Source of the DNA: Pseudoduganella ginsengisoli
GTDB lineage: Bacteria; Pseudomonadota; Gammaproteobacteria; Burkholderiales; Burkholderiaceae_D
Length of the DNA: 64,000 bases
Assembly: GCF_009720865.1 (NCBI RefSeq)
Contig: NZ_WNLA01000011.1
Coordinates: forward strand, 1 to 64,000
Reading direction: 5' to 3'
Shown here one piece after another: positions 57,639-64,000 of this stretch (position 1 is its first letter; every line of letters begins with the position of its first letter). A program made the position numbers and the translations under genes. The notes beneath the pieces are model-generated. The model was not told the DNA's origin. It made no database searches and saw only the letters and a program-made list of their open reading frames with translations.

Positions 57639-59062
57639 GACAGACTCCCTTCCAGTACCCACGTATCCTTGGTGCCGCCGCCTTGTGACGAATTCACCAC
57701 CAGCGACCCTTCCTGCAGCGCCACCCGCGTCAGGCCGCCGGGCACCATGGAAATGGTTTTGCCGGACAACACGAATGGACGCAAATCGATGTGGCGCGGC
57801 GCCACGCCGGATTCCACGAAGGTCGGGCAATTCGACAGCGCCAGCGTTGGCTGCGCGATATAGCGGTCGGGATGCGCAATCAATTTTTGGCGGAATTCCT
57901 CAACCTGGGCGCGGGTTGACGCGGGCCCCACCAGCATGCCGTAGCCGCCCGCGCCATGCACTTCCTTGACCACCAGTTCCGGCAAGTGCGCCAGCGTGTA
58001 ATCAAGGTCTTCCTTGCGGCGGCATTGCCACGTGGGTACGTTGTTGAGGACAGGCCGCTCCGACAGGTAAAACTCGATCATGTCCGGCACATAGGGGTAA
58101 ATCGACTTGTCATCCGCCACGCCGGTGCCGATGGCATTGGCCAGCGTCACGCGGCCTGCGCGGTACACCGACAGCAAGCCCGGCACGCCCAGCGCGGAGT
58201 CTGGCCGGAACGCCAGCGGATCGAGGAAGTCGTCATCGAGGCGGCGGTAAATCACGTCAACCCGGCGCGGCCCGTGCGTCGTGCGCATGTACACGGCATT
58301 GTCGGACACAAACAAATCCTTGCCTTCCACCAGTTCCACGCCCATTTGCTGGGCCAGGAACGCGTGTTCAAAATATGCCGAGTTATACATGCCCGGCGTC
58401 ATCACGACGATGGTGGGATCATTGACGCCCATCGGCGCCACGGAGCGCAAGTTGTCGAGCAACAAGTCGGGATAGTGATCGACGGGGGCAATGCGGTTGC
58501 GGGCAAACAATTCCGGGAACAGCCGCATCATCATTTTGCGGTCTTCCAGCATGTACGACACGCCGGACGGCACGCGCAAGTTATCTTCCAGCACGTAAAA
58601 CTCGCCCTTGCCCGCCCGGACGATATCGACGCCGGCAATGTGCGCGTAAATGTCTGACGCCACGCTGATGCCCTGCATTTCCGGGCGGTACTGCGCATTG
58701 CGGTAAATTTGCTCGGCCGGGATGATGCCGGCTTTCACGATATTCTGGTCATGGTAGATATCGTGGATAAACATGTTGAGCGCTTTGACGCGCTGCGCCA
58801 GGCCGGCCTGCAATTGCGCCCATTCGCCGCTGGGGATGATGCGGGGGATGATATCGAAGGGAATCAGGCGCTCAGTACCGGCATCGTCGCCATAGACGGC
58901 AAACGTGATGCCCACGCGGCGGAACAGCAAATCCGCTTCGGCGCGCTTGCGCGCCAGCGTGTCGGCTGGCTGTTGTTCCAGCCAGCGGCAGAACTCCCGG
59001 TAATGTTCGCGCACGGGCGCGGTTGCCGCGCCATCGTGCATTTCATTGTAAAAAGTTGGCAT
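57632..59062 (-). CDS. Circularly permuted ATP-grasp protein (Anbu operon)
   Basis: 476 residues from ATG 59062 (MPTFYNEMHDG); the longer frame from 59320 is not supported. Contains DUF404/407-type blocks: RRVGITFAVYGDDAGTERLIPFDIIPR, YVLEDNLRVPSGVSYMLEDR, VDVIYRRLDDDFLDPLAF and VVKEVHGAGGYGMLVGP. Probable peptide-bond-forming ligase (related to glutathionylspermidine-synthase-like enzymes). First gene of the operon leading to Anbu, so ligation and proteolysis appear coupled. Confidence 0.93.
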   Translation of the reverse strand: MPTFYNEMHDGAATAPVREHYREFCRWLEQQPADTLARKRAEADLLFRRVGITFAVYGDDAGTERLIPFDIIPRIIPSGEWAQLQAGLAQRVKALNMFIHDIYHDQNIVKAGIIPAEQIYRNAQYRPEMQGISVASDIYAHIAGVDIVRAGKGEFYVLEDNLRVPSGVSYMLEDRKMMMRLFPELFARNRIAPVDHYPDLLLDNLRSVAPMGVNDPTIVVMTPGMYNSAYFEHAFLAQQMGVELVEGKDLFVSDNAVYMRTTHGPRRVDVIYRRLDDDFLDPLAFRPDSALGVPGLLSVYRAGRVTLANAIGTGVADDKSIYPYVPDMIEFYLSERPVLNNVPTWQCRRKEDLDYTLAHLPELVVKEVHGAGGYGMLVGPASTRAQVEEFRQKLIAHPDRYIAQPTLALSNCPTFVESGVAPRHIDLRPFVLSGKTISMVPGGLTRVALQEGSLVVNSSQGGGTKDTWVLEGSLSC

Positions 59063-59237
59063 GATCGGTCCCGGTAGTCTCGGTACCGATACAGACACAA
59101 GATTCGTGCCAGCAATTTGCTGCGCAACGGTGGGGCATGCTCGTGTACGCCTGGGCCGCGCCGGTGCATGTGCACCGTACGGGTGCGGCCGTGGCGCATG
59201 AATGCTTGAGCTTGGTGCGGCGGCCGAAATGCCGTGC

Positions 59238-59750
59238 TTAGCGGTGCGCTTGCGGCGAGGCTTCGAGTTGCGCGATGTAAGCTGCCGCTTCGGGCAACTG
59301 TGCTTCGCTGAACACGGCAATACCGGCTTGCCGCAGCAGCGCGGCAGTCACGCCGTCGCCGGCAAGGGTTTGCCCGCTGAAGCTGCCGTCATAAATCAAC
59401 GTGGAACCGCAAGACGGGCTGCCTTCTTTCAGGATCGCCACACGGATATGCTTACGCTGCGCCATCGCCAGCGCCTGGCGCGCGCCATCGATGAATTCCG
59501 CCGACACATCTTTGCCGCCCGATTCCACGACGGCCGACCGGCCGGCCAGCACGTGCGCGCCACCCAAGCCATGGCGGATTTCCGCCGGTGGCCGGGGCGT
59601 GGGCAAGCCGCCGGCCACTTCGGGACAAAACGGCACGACCCGGCCTTCCGCGATCCAGCCCTGCAGCAGGGCGTGACCGCAGCGCTTGCCCGCGCCGTCA
59701 TAACGGACGGGATTGCCCAGCAGGCAAGAACTGACCAGGATGGCTTCCAT
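59238..59750 (-). CDS. DUF523-family protein (TudS-like)
   Basis: 170 residues. Pattern VSSCLLGNPVRYDG near the N terminus, CPEVAGGLPTPRPP and KEGSPSCGS: three conserved Cys positions that in relatives bind a [4Fe-4S] cluster used in 2-thiouracil desulfuration. Ends 5 bp after lysA in the same direction, probably one operon. Confidence 0.9.
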   Translation of the reverse strand: MEAILVSSCLLGNPVRYDGAGKRCGHALLQGWIAEGRVVPFCPEVAGGLPTPRPPAEIRHGLGGAHVLAGRSAVVESGGKDVSAEFIDGARQALAMAQRKHIRVAILKEGSPSCGSTLIYDGSFSGQTLAGDGVTAALLRQAGIAVFSEAQLPEAAAYIAQLEASPQAHR

Positions 59751-59755
59751 GCGCG

Positions 59756-61033
59756 TTACTTGATGATGCTTTCCAGCGCGAACAGATCCGCTGGATTTTC
59801 ACGCTGGCGCACCACGTGCACTTGCGTGCCATCGACAATCAATTCCGCCGCGCGGCCACGGGTGTTGTAGTTCGACGCCATCGTCATGCCATACGCACCG
59901 GCAGTTTTCATGGCGAGCAAGTCGCCCGCTTCGACGGACAGCGCGCGGTCGCGCGCCAGCCAGTCGCCGGATTCGCACACGGGGCCGACGACGTCATAGG
60001 TCGCCACATCGGCTTTGGATTGTACGACCGGCTGCATGTCCATCCATGCCTGATATAGGGCAGGGCGGGCCATATCATTCATGGCTGCGTCGACAATGCA
60101 GAAATTCTTTTCTTCACCGTGTTTGAGGAATTCCACACGGGTCACCAGCACGCCCGTGTCGCCCACGATGGAGCGGCCCGGCTCGAAGCATACTTTGATG
60201 GGCTTGCCGTCATAGCGTTCCTTGCGCCACGCATCGATACGGGCAAACACGCGGCCCAGGTAGTCGCCCACCGGCACCGGCGCGCTGTCTTCTTCATCGC
60301 CGTAATCAATGCCCAGGCCGCCGCCCAGGTCCAGGTGGTGCAAATGAATGCCTTCCGCATCGAGCTGGTCGATCAGTTCGATCAAGCGGTCCAGCGCTTC
60401 CAGCAGCGGCGCGTCATCCAGCAATTGCGAGCCGATGTGGCAATCGATACCCGCCACGTCCAGGTGCGGCAGCTTGGCGGCCGTGCGGTACGTTTCCAGC
60501 GCATCCGTGTAGGCCACGCCGAATTTGTTGGCTTTCAGGCCGGTGGCGATGTACGGGTGGGTCTTGGCGTCCACGTTCGGGTTCACGCGCAGCGACACGC
60601 GGGCTTTCTTGCCCATGGAACCAGCCACGTCGTTCAGGCGGTGCAATTCCGGGATGGATTCCACGTTGAAGCACAGGATGTCGTGTTCCAGCGCCAGGCG
60701 CATTTCCGCCACGGTTTTACCCACGCCCGAGAAAATCACTTTCTTTGCGTCGCCGCCCGCCGCAATCACGCGCAGCAATTCACCGCCCGACACGATGTCG
60801 AAGCCCGCGCCGCGCCGCGCCAGCAAATTCAGCACGGCCAGGTTGGAATTGGCTTTCATGGCGTAGCACACCAGCGCATCGCGGCCCGCGCAAGCATTTT
60901 GGTACGAATCGAAATTGGCCAGCAGCTGGGCCTTGGAATACACGTAAGTCGGGGTGCCGTATTGCTCGGCAATGGCGGCCAGGGACACGCCTTCGGCGTG
61001 CAGCACGCCGTCCTGGTAAGAAAATTGCGACAT
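59756..61033 (-). CDS. lysA: Diaminopimelate decarboxylase
   Basis: 425 residues. Makes L-lysine from meso-diaminopimelate with pyridoxal phosphate; Lys59 in VCYAMKANSN binds the cofactor. Other family blocks: HIGSQL, GGGLGIDYG, EPGRSIVG and AMKTAGAYGMTMASNYN. Two bp downstream of an LptM-like lipoprotein gene, the usual order (lptM-lysA) in proteobacteria. Confidence 0.97.
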   Translation of the reverse strand: MSQFSYQDGVLHAEGVSLAAIAEQYGTPTYVYSKAQLLANFDSYQNACAGRDALVCYAMKANSNLAVLNLLARRGAGFDIVSGGELLRVIAAGGDAKKVIFSGVGKTVAEMRLALEHDILCFNVESIPELHRLNDVAGSMGKKARVSLRVNPNVDAKTHPYIATGLKANKFGVAYTDALETYRTAAKLPHLDVAGIDCHIGSQLLDDAPLLEALDRLIELIDQLDAEGIHLHHLDLGGGLGIDYGDEEDSAPVPVGDYLGRVFARIDAWRKERYDGKPIKVCFEPGRSIVGDTGVLVTRVEFLKHGEEKNFCIVDAAMNDMARPALYQAWMDMQPVVQSKADVATYDVVGPVCESGDWLARDRALSVEAGDLLAMKTAGAYGMTMASNYNTRGRAAELIVDGTQVHVVRQRENPADLFALESIIK

Positions 61034-61035
61034 GA

Positions 61036-61230
61036 TTATTGTTGGGATGCGGGAGGTGTGGAAGGTACCGGAGCGGAAGGGGGCGCTACGCCTGGCTTGC
61101 CTTGGGTGTTGGCAGTGGCGGGCTTGGCCGGCTGTTTTGGTAAGTACAGCGGGCCGGTCTGGCCGCAGCCCGCCAAGAGGGCGGAAATGCAGGCCACCGC
61201 AGAGATGTGCAGCGCTAAAGTGGACTTCAC
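61036..61230 (-). CDS. lptM: Small lipoprotein, LptM (YifL)-like; GTG start
   Basis: 64 residues if GTG 61230 is the start (VKSTLALHISAVACISALLAGC). Lipobox LLAGC with Cys about residue 22, followed by GQTGPLYLP, the conserved LptM motif, then a Pro/Ala-rich tail. LptM assists LptD maturation at the outer membrane in E. coli. It precedes lysA and is divergent from cyaY, a widespread arrangement. The start codon is uncertain because the upstream ribosome-binding site is weak. Confidence 0.85.
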   Translation of the reverse strand: MKSTLALHISAVACISALLAGCGQTGPLYLPKQPAKPATANTQGKPGVAPPSAPVPSTPPASQQ

Positions 61231-61270
61231 GATTAAAATCAGGGTTTGACAGAAGATCCTGGAGTTTAGC

Positions 61271-61606
61271 ATGACCGAATCAGAATTTTTGGACGTGGCC
61301 GACACCACCCTGTCCGCCATCGAGTCCGCACTGGACCGCCTGCACGAACAGGATATGGTGGACGTCGAGTGCAGCCGCAGCGGCAATGTGCTGGAAATCG
61401 AGTTTTGCCACAATGGCTCGAAGGTCATCGTCAACAGCCAGGCCGCCATGCAGGAAATCTGGGTCGCGGCCCGTTCCGGCGGTTTCCACTACAAGCGCGT
61501 CGATGGCAAGTGGGTCGATACCCGCACCGGCAAGGAATTGTTTCAGGCGCTGTCGGATATCACGACAGAGCAGGGCGGCGCCCCGGTGGTCGTCAGCGAG
61601 CAGTAA
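61271..61606 (+). CDS. cyaY: Frataxin-like iron donor CyaY
   Basis: 111 residues. Acidic N-terminal helix (TESEFLDVADTTLSAIESALD) and beta sheet with VECSRSGNVLEIEF and QEIWVAARSGGFHY. Binds iron and modulates iron-sulfur cluster assembly by IscS. Followed by an intrinsic terminator. Confidence 0.96.
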   Translation: MTESEFLDVADTTLSAIESALDRLHEQDMVDVECSRSGNVLEIEFCHNGSKVIVNSQAAMQEIWVAARSGGFHYKRVDGKWVDTRTGKELFQALSDITTEQGGAPVVVSEQ

Positions 61607-61624
61607 TCAGCAGCAATCCAACAA

Positions 61625-61645
61625 GGGCGCGGTTTGCGCCCTTTT
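61625..61645 (+). terminator. Terminator after cyaY
   Basis: GGGCGC-GGTTT-GCGCCC followed by TTTT. Confidence 0.85.
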
Positions 61646-61737
61646 CATTTGTGTCGTCAATTGCATGTCGTACTGTGCGCAGCCGTGCGTGTGTTTTTCC
61701 CGCACCATTCATAAAAAAATAGCTCCTGGAGACTAAG

Positions 61738-62973
61738 ATGACTGATTCCACATTTGTTCCTTCCCGCCGTTCTTTGCTGGGGGGCAGCCTGGCTGCCGTA
61801 GCCGCTGCCGGGCTCGATGGCTTGTCGCGCACGGCGCTGGCCCAGGCTGCCAGCGCTTCCGCGCCTGCCGCCGCACCCGCCGCCAAGCCTTTGCCCGCCT
61901 TCGCCGCGTGGAAAGATGGCAGTGTCATGATCGTGCATGGCGCGAATGCGCTGGAAACCCGCCGCGGCGCGCTGGGCTCCAGCGTCATCACGCCGGCAGA
62001 CCGCCTGTATGTGCGCAATAACTTGCCGGCGCCGGATGCGGCTATCCTGGCCGACCGGGATGCGTGGGTGGTGCAGGTGGACGGTGTGAAAAACCCCCGT
62101 GCGCTGACCGTGAAGGAATTAAAAGGGATGGGGCTGGAAACCGTGGCCATGGTGCTGCAATGTTCCGGCAATGGCCGGGGCATGTTCCCCAGCAAGCCGA
62201 GCGGCAGCCCGTGGCAAGTGGGCGCTGCCGGTTGTGTGCTGTGGAGCGGCGTGCCGGTGCGCGCCGTGGTGGAAGCGCTGGGCGGTCCGCTGTCCGGATT
62301 GAAATACATGACGGGCACGGGCGGCGAGAAATTGCCGGAAGGAGTCGATCCGCGCACGCTGATGGTGGAGCGCTCGGTGCCGCTGGAAGCCATGGGCGAT
62401 GCCCTGCTGGCATGGGAATTGAATGGCGCGCCGATTCCGCTGGCGCATGGCGGCCCGCTGCGGCTGATCGTGCCCGGTTATACGGGTGTCAACAATATCA
62501 AATACATCAAGCGGCTGGCCTTTACTGCCGAGCAAAGCGAGGCGGCCATCCAGCAGCACGGCTACCGCATGACAGCGCTGGGCCAGAAAAGCACCAATGC
62601 CGACCCGTCCGTATGGGAAATGGGCGTGAAATCGTGGATCAATGGCCCGTTGCCGGACAGCGGCGCACTGGCGGCGGGGCCCTGCGTCATCCATGGCGTG
62701 GCGTTTGGCGGCTTGCATGCAGTAAAGCGGGTGGAAGTGTCGGTGGACGATGGCAAGACGTGGCAGGAAGCCAAACTGGTCGGCCCGGACCTGGGCCGCT
62801 ATGCATGGCGCCAGTTCGCGCTGGCAGTGAAGTTGCCGGCCGGTATGCACACGTTGCTGTCCCGCGCCGAAGACAGCAAGGGCAACCGCCAGCCGGAACT
62901 GCGGGTGGAAAATGCGCATGGCTATGGCAATACCAGCTGGCGTGACCATGGCGTGAAAGTGGTGGTGGCATGA
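61738..62973 (+). CDS. sorA: Sulfite dehydrogenase molybdopterin subunit (SorA-like)
   Basis: 411 residues. Twin-arginine signal (SRRSLLGGSLAAVAAAG) with cleavage near ALAQA. Sulfite-oxidase fold: Mo-ligand Cys in VLQCSGNGRG, HGGPLRLIVPGYTGVNNIKY, and a C-terminal dimerisation domain (VDDGKTWQEAKL). Oxidises sulfite to sulfate in the periplasm. Its stop overlaps the start of a cytochrome c gene, the SorAB arrangement. SoxC-like function is an alternative, but no sox genes are nearby. Confidence 0.9.
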   Translation: MTDSTFVPSRRSLLGGSLAAVAAAGLDGLSRTALAQAASASAPAAAPAAKPLPAFAAWKDGSVMIVHGANALETRRGALGSSVITPADRLYVRNNLPAPDAAILADRDAWVVQVDGVKNPRALTVKELKGMGLETVAMVLQCSGNGRGMFPSKPSGSPWQVGAAGCVLWSGVPVRAVVEALGGPLSGLKYMTGTGGEKLPEGVDPRTLMVERSVPLEAMGDALLAWELNGAPIPLAHGGPLRLIVPGYTGVNNIKYIKRLAFTAEQSEAAIQQHGYRMTALGQKSTNADPSVWEMGVKSWINGPLPDSGALAAGPCVIHGVAFGGLHAVKRVEVSVDDGKTWQEAKLVGPDLGRYAWRQFALAVKLPAGMHTLLSRAEDSKGNRQPELRVENAHGYGNTSWRDHGVKVVVA

Positions 62974-63296
62974 TGGGGGCGAAACGGATAACCGCAGCGT
63001 TGCTGCTGGCGGCCAGTGCCGGGGCCGGGGCGGCGGATAACGATGCCGCCATGCTGGAAAAAGGCAAGCGCCTGTTTACGCAGACGGCCGCGCCGCCATG
63101 CATGACGTGCCACACGCTGCGCCATGCGGAGGCTGCCGGTGAAATCGGGCCGAACTTGAATGAAATGGCGCCGGATGCCGCGCGCGTGGAAAAGGCTGTG
63201 CGCAATGGGATCGGCGTGATGCCGGCGTTCAAACTGAGCGAAGCGGACTTGAAATTGCTGGCGCAGTATGTGGCGGCGGCCAGCCGGTTGCCATGA
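62970..63296 (+). CDS. sorB: Monohaem cytochrome c subunit (SorB-like)
   Basis: 108 residues, start overlapping sorA by 4 bp. Signal peptide 1-21 (LLLAASAGAGAAD). One haem motif CMTCH and distal Met in IGVMPAF. Electron acceptor of the sulfite dehydrogenase; matured by the ResB/CcsB system encoded 11 kb away. Confidence 0.92.
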   Translation: MMGAKRITAALLLAASAGAGAADNDAAMLEKGKRLFTQTAAPPCMTCHTLRHAEAAGEIGPNLNEMAPDAARVEKAVRNGIGVMPAFKLSEADLKLLAQYVAAASRLP

Positions 63297-63372
63297 CTTG
63301 TTCTGGCTGAACTGGTCTATGGCACGCCAGACCTGCGTTCAAATAGCGAACGCAGGCGGGACCATATCCCAG

Positions 63373-63876
63373 TCATCCACGGTCTAGTTCCGTCCTCTCG
63401 CGGCGGCCAGGCTCCGCCGCGTGCAGATAGACTGTAAAGGTATCGGCAGGCCGGGCGCCTTTGGCCAAATCCAGCGCATGGCCAATCGCGCCCCGGTGAT
63501 ACGTGCCGTGATTGACGATGTGAAACAGTATTTCTTGCCGCGTCATGCTGCCCTGTTTGCCATCGACGAACTGGAACGTCACGGGTTCATTCAGCAGGGG
63601 AGTTGCTCCAATAAACCGGCCAAACCACAGGTTCGATGCGGTAATGCGCTGGTCGAGTTCGCTGAGCTGGGGCAATTGTTCGGTATTGGTCGACGCATGC
63701 GGGTCTGGCTGGCCAGTCAGCCGGGCCTTGAACAATTCTTCGACCCGCACCATGTGGTTGAGCTGCTGGCGCGCAAACGCCATTGCTCCCGGAAACTGGT
63801 CTTGGTCAATCGCCGCCACTGCGTCCAGCGTGCGGCGGTCGGCCCATTGCTTGTACTTGAAAATGTCGTTGAACAT
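63373..63876 (-). CDS. DinB-family protein
   Basis: 167 residues from ATG 63876 (MFNDIFKYKQWADRRTLDA). Four-helix DinB fold with metal-binding histidines in LNHMVRVEELF and HIVNHGTYHRGAIGHAL. DinB-like enzymes include metal-dependent thiol transferases; the substrate is unknown. Its start codon overlaps the stop of the preceding gene by one base, so the two are coupled. Confidence 0.9.
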   Translation of the reverse strand: MFNDIFKYKQWADRRTLDAVAAIDQDQFPGAMAFARQQLNHMVRVEELFKARLTGQPDPHASTNTEQLPQLSELDQRITASNLWFGRFIGATPLLNEPVTFQFVDGKQGSMTRQEILFHIVNHGTYHRGAIGHALDLAKGARPADTFTVYLHAAEPGRRERTELDRG

Positions 63877-64000
63877 CAAGATGACGGCCGGTCCTGAACA
63901 ACGACATTGCGCGCCAGCGTCTTGAACCTGACGCCGTCGGCCTGCACGACGGTAATTGTCACATGACCGGTTTTGCTGGTTTTGATGTCAGTAACCGAGC
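63876..64000 (-). CDS. 3' end of an unidentified gene; continues off the right edge
   Basis: About 40 C-terminal residues are in the window: SVTDIKTSKTGHVTITVVQ, then ADGVRFKTLARNVVVQDRPSS, ending at the TGA whose last base overlaps the DinB start codon. The alternating beta pattern looks like the final strands of a hotdog-fold or similar protein, but the fragment is too short to name. Confidence 0.6.
   Translation of the reverse strand, partial: SVTDIKTSKTGHVTITVVQADGVRFKTLARNVVVQDRPSS

Overview
The window comes from a betaproteobacterium. The gene content and ribosomal-operon order point to Oxalobacteraceae (Massilia/Duganella/Janthinobacterium type); this assignment rests on recognised gene families and GC-rich codon use, not on a database match.

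Left region (1-12.7 kb) is accessory. It starts with a truncated IS1595-type transposase and a secreted beta-lactamase-fold hydrolase. An acyl-homoserine-lactone (AHL) quorum-sensing system follows: two tandem luxI paralogues, a divergent rsaL-like repressor and a luxR at the far end. They bracket a lanthipeptide-type RiPP cluster: a class III synthetase (LanKC), an HlyD-type adaptor, a C39-peptidase ABC exporter and four precursor genes. One precursor is divergent and three are near-identical 58-residue copies on a 227-bp tandem repeat. I see lux-box-like palindromes before both luxI genes and before the three-copy precursor array. A second palindrome resembling the Pseudomonas RsaL operator lies before both luxI genes and luxR. 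The simplest reading is a cell-density-gated, secreted, ring-containing peptide family with negative feedback. This is the most novel part of the window.

Middle region: creBCD (12.8-16.5 kb), a membrane-anchored protein of unknown function, then the long ribosomal block from rplC to rplQ (17.6-31.7 kb) with secY, infA, rpmJ and rpoA. rpsJ is absent from its usual place before rplC; a promoter and structured leader stand there instead. Several hairpins interrupt the block (after rpsQ, before rpoA, before rplQ).

Right region (31.7-64 kb) is mostly housekeeping and envelope functions. In order: an M28 peptidase, dsbD, a Spy-like protein, an OmpR/EnvZ-type two-component system with an RND pump, a TonB-like protein, a sodium/solute symporter, hemB, engB, cytochrome c4, and the ResB/CcsB cytochrome c maturation pair. 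Then come msrPQ, a Fic protein, the four-gene Anbu operon (proteasome-like peptidase, transglutaminase, alpha-E protein, ATP-grasp protein), a DUF523 protein, lysA, an LptM-like lipoprotein, cyaY, a SorAB-like sulfite dehydrogenase, a DinB-fold protein and the 3' end of one more gene. Periplasmic redox and thiol chemistry is a recurring theme here (DsbD, c-type cytochromes, MsrPQ, SorAB).
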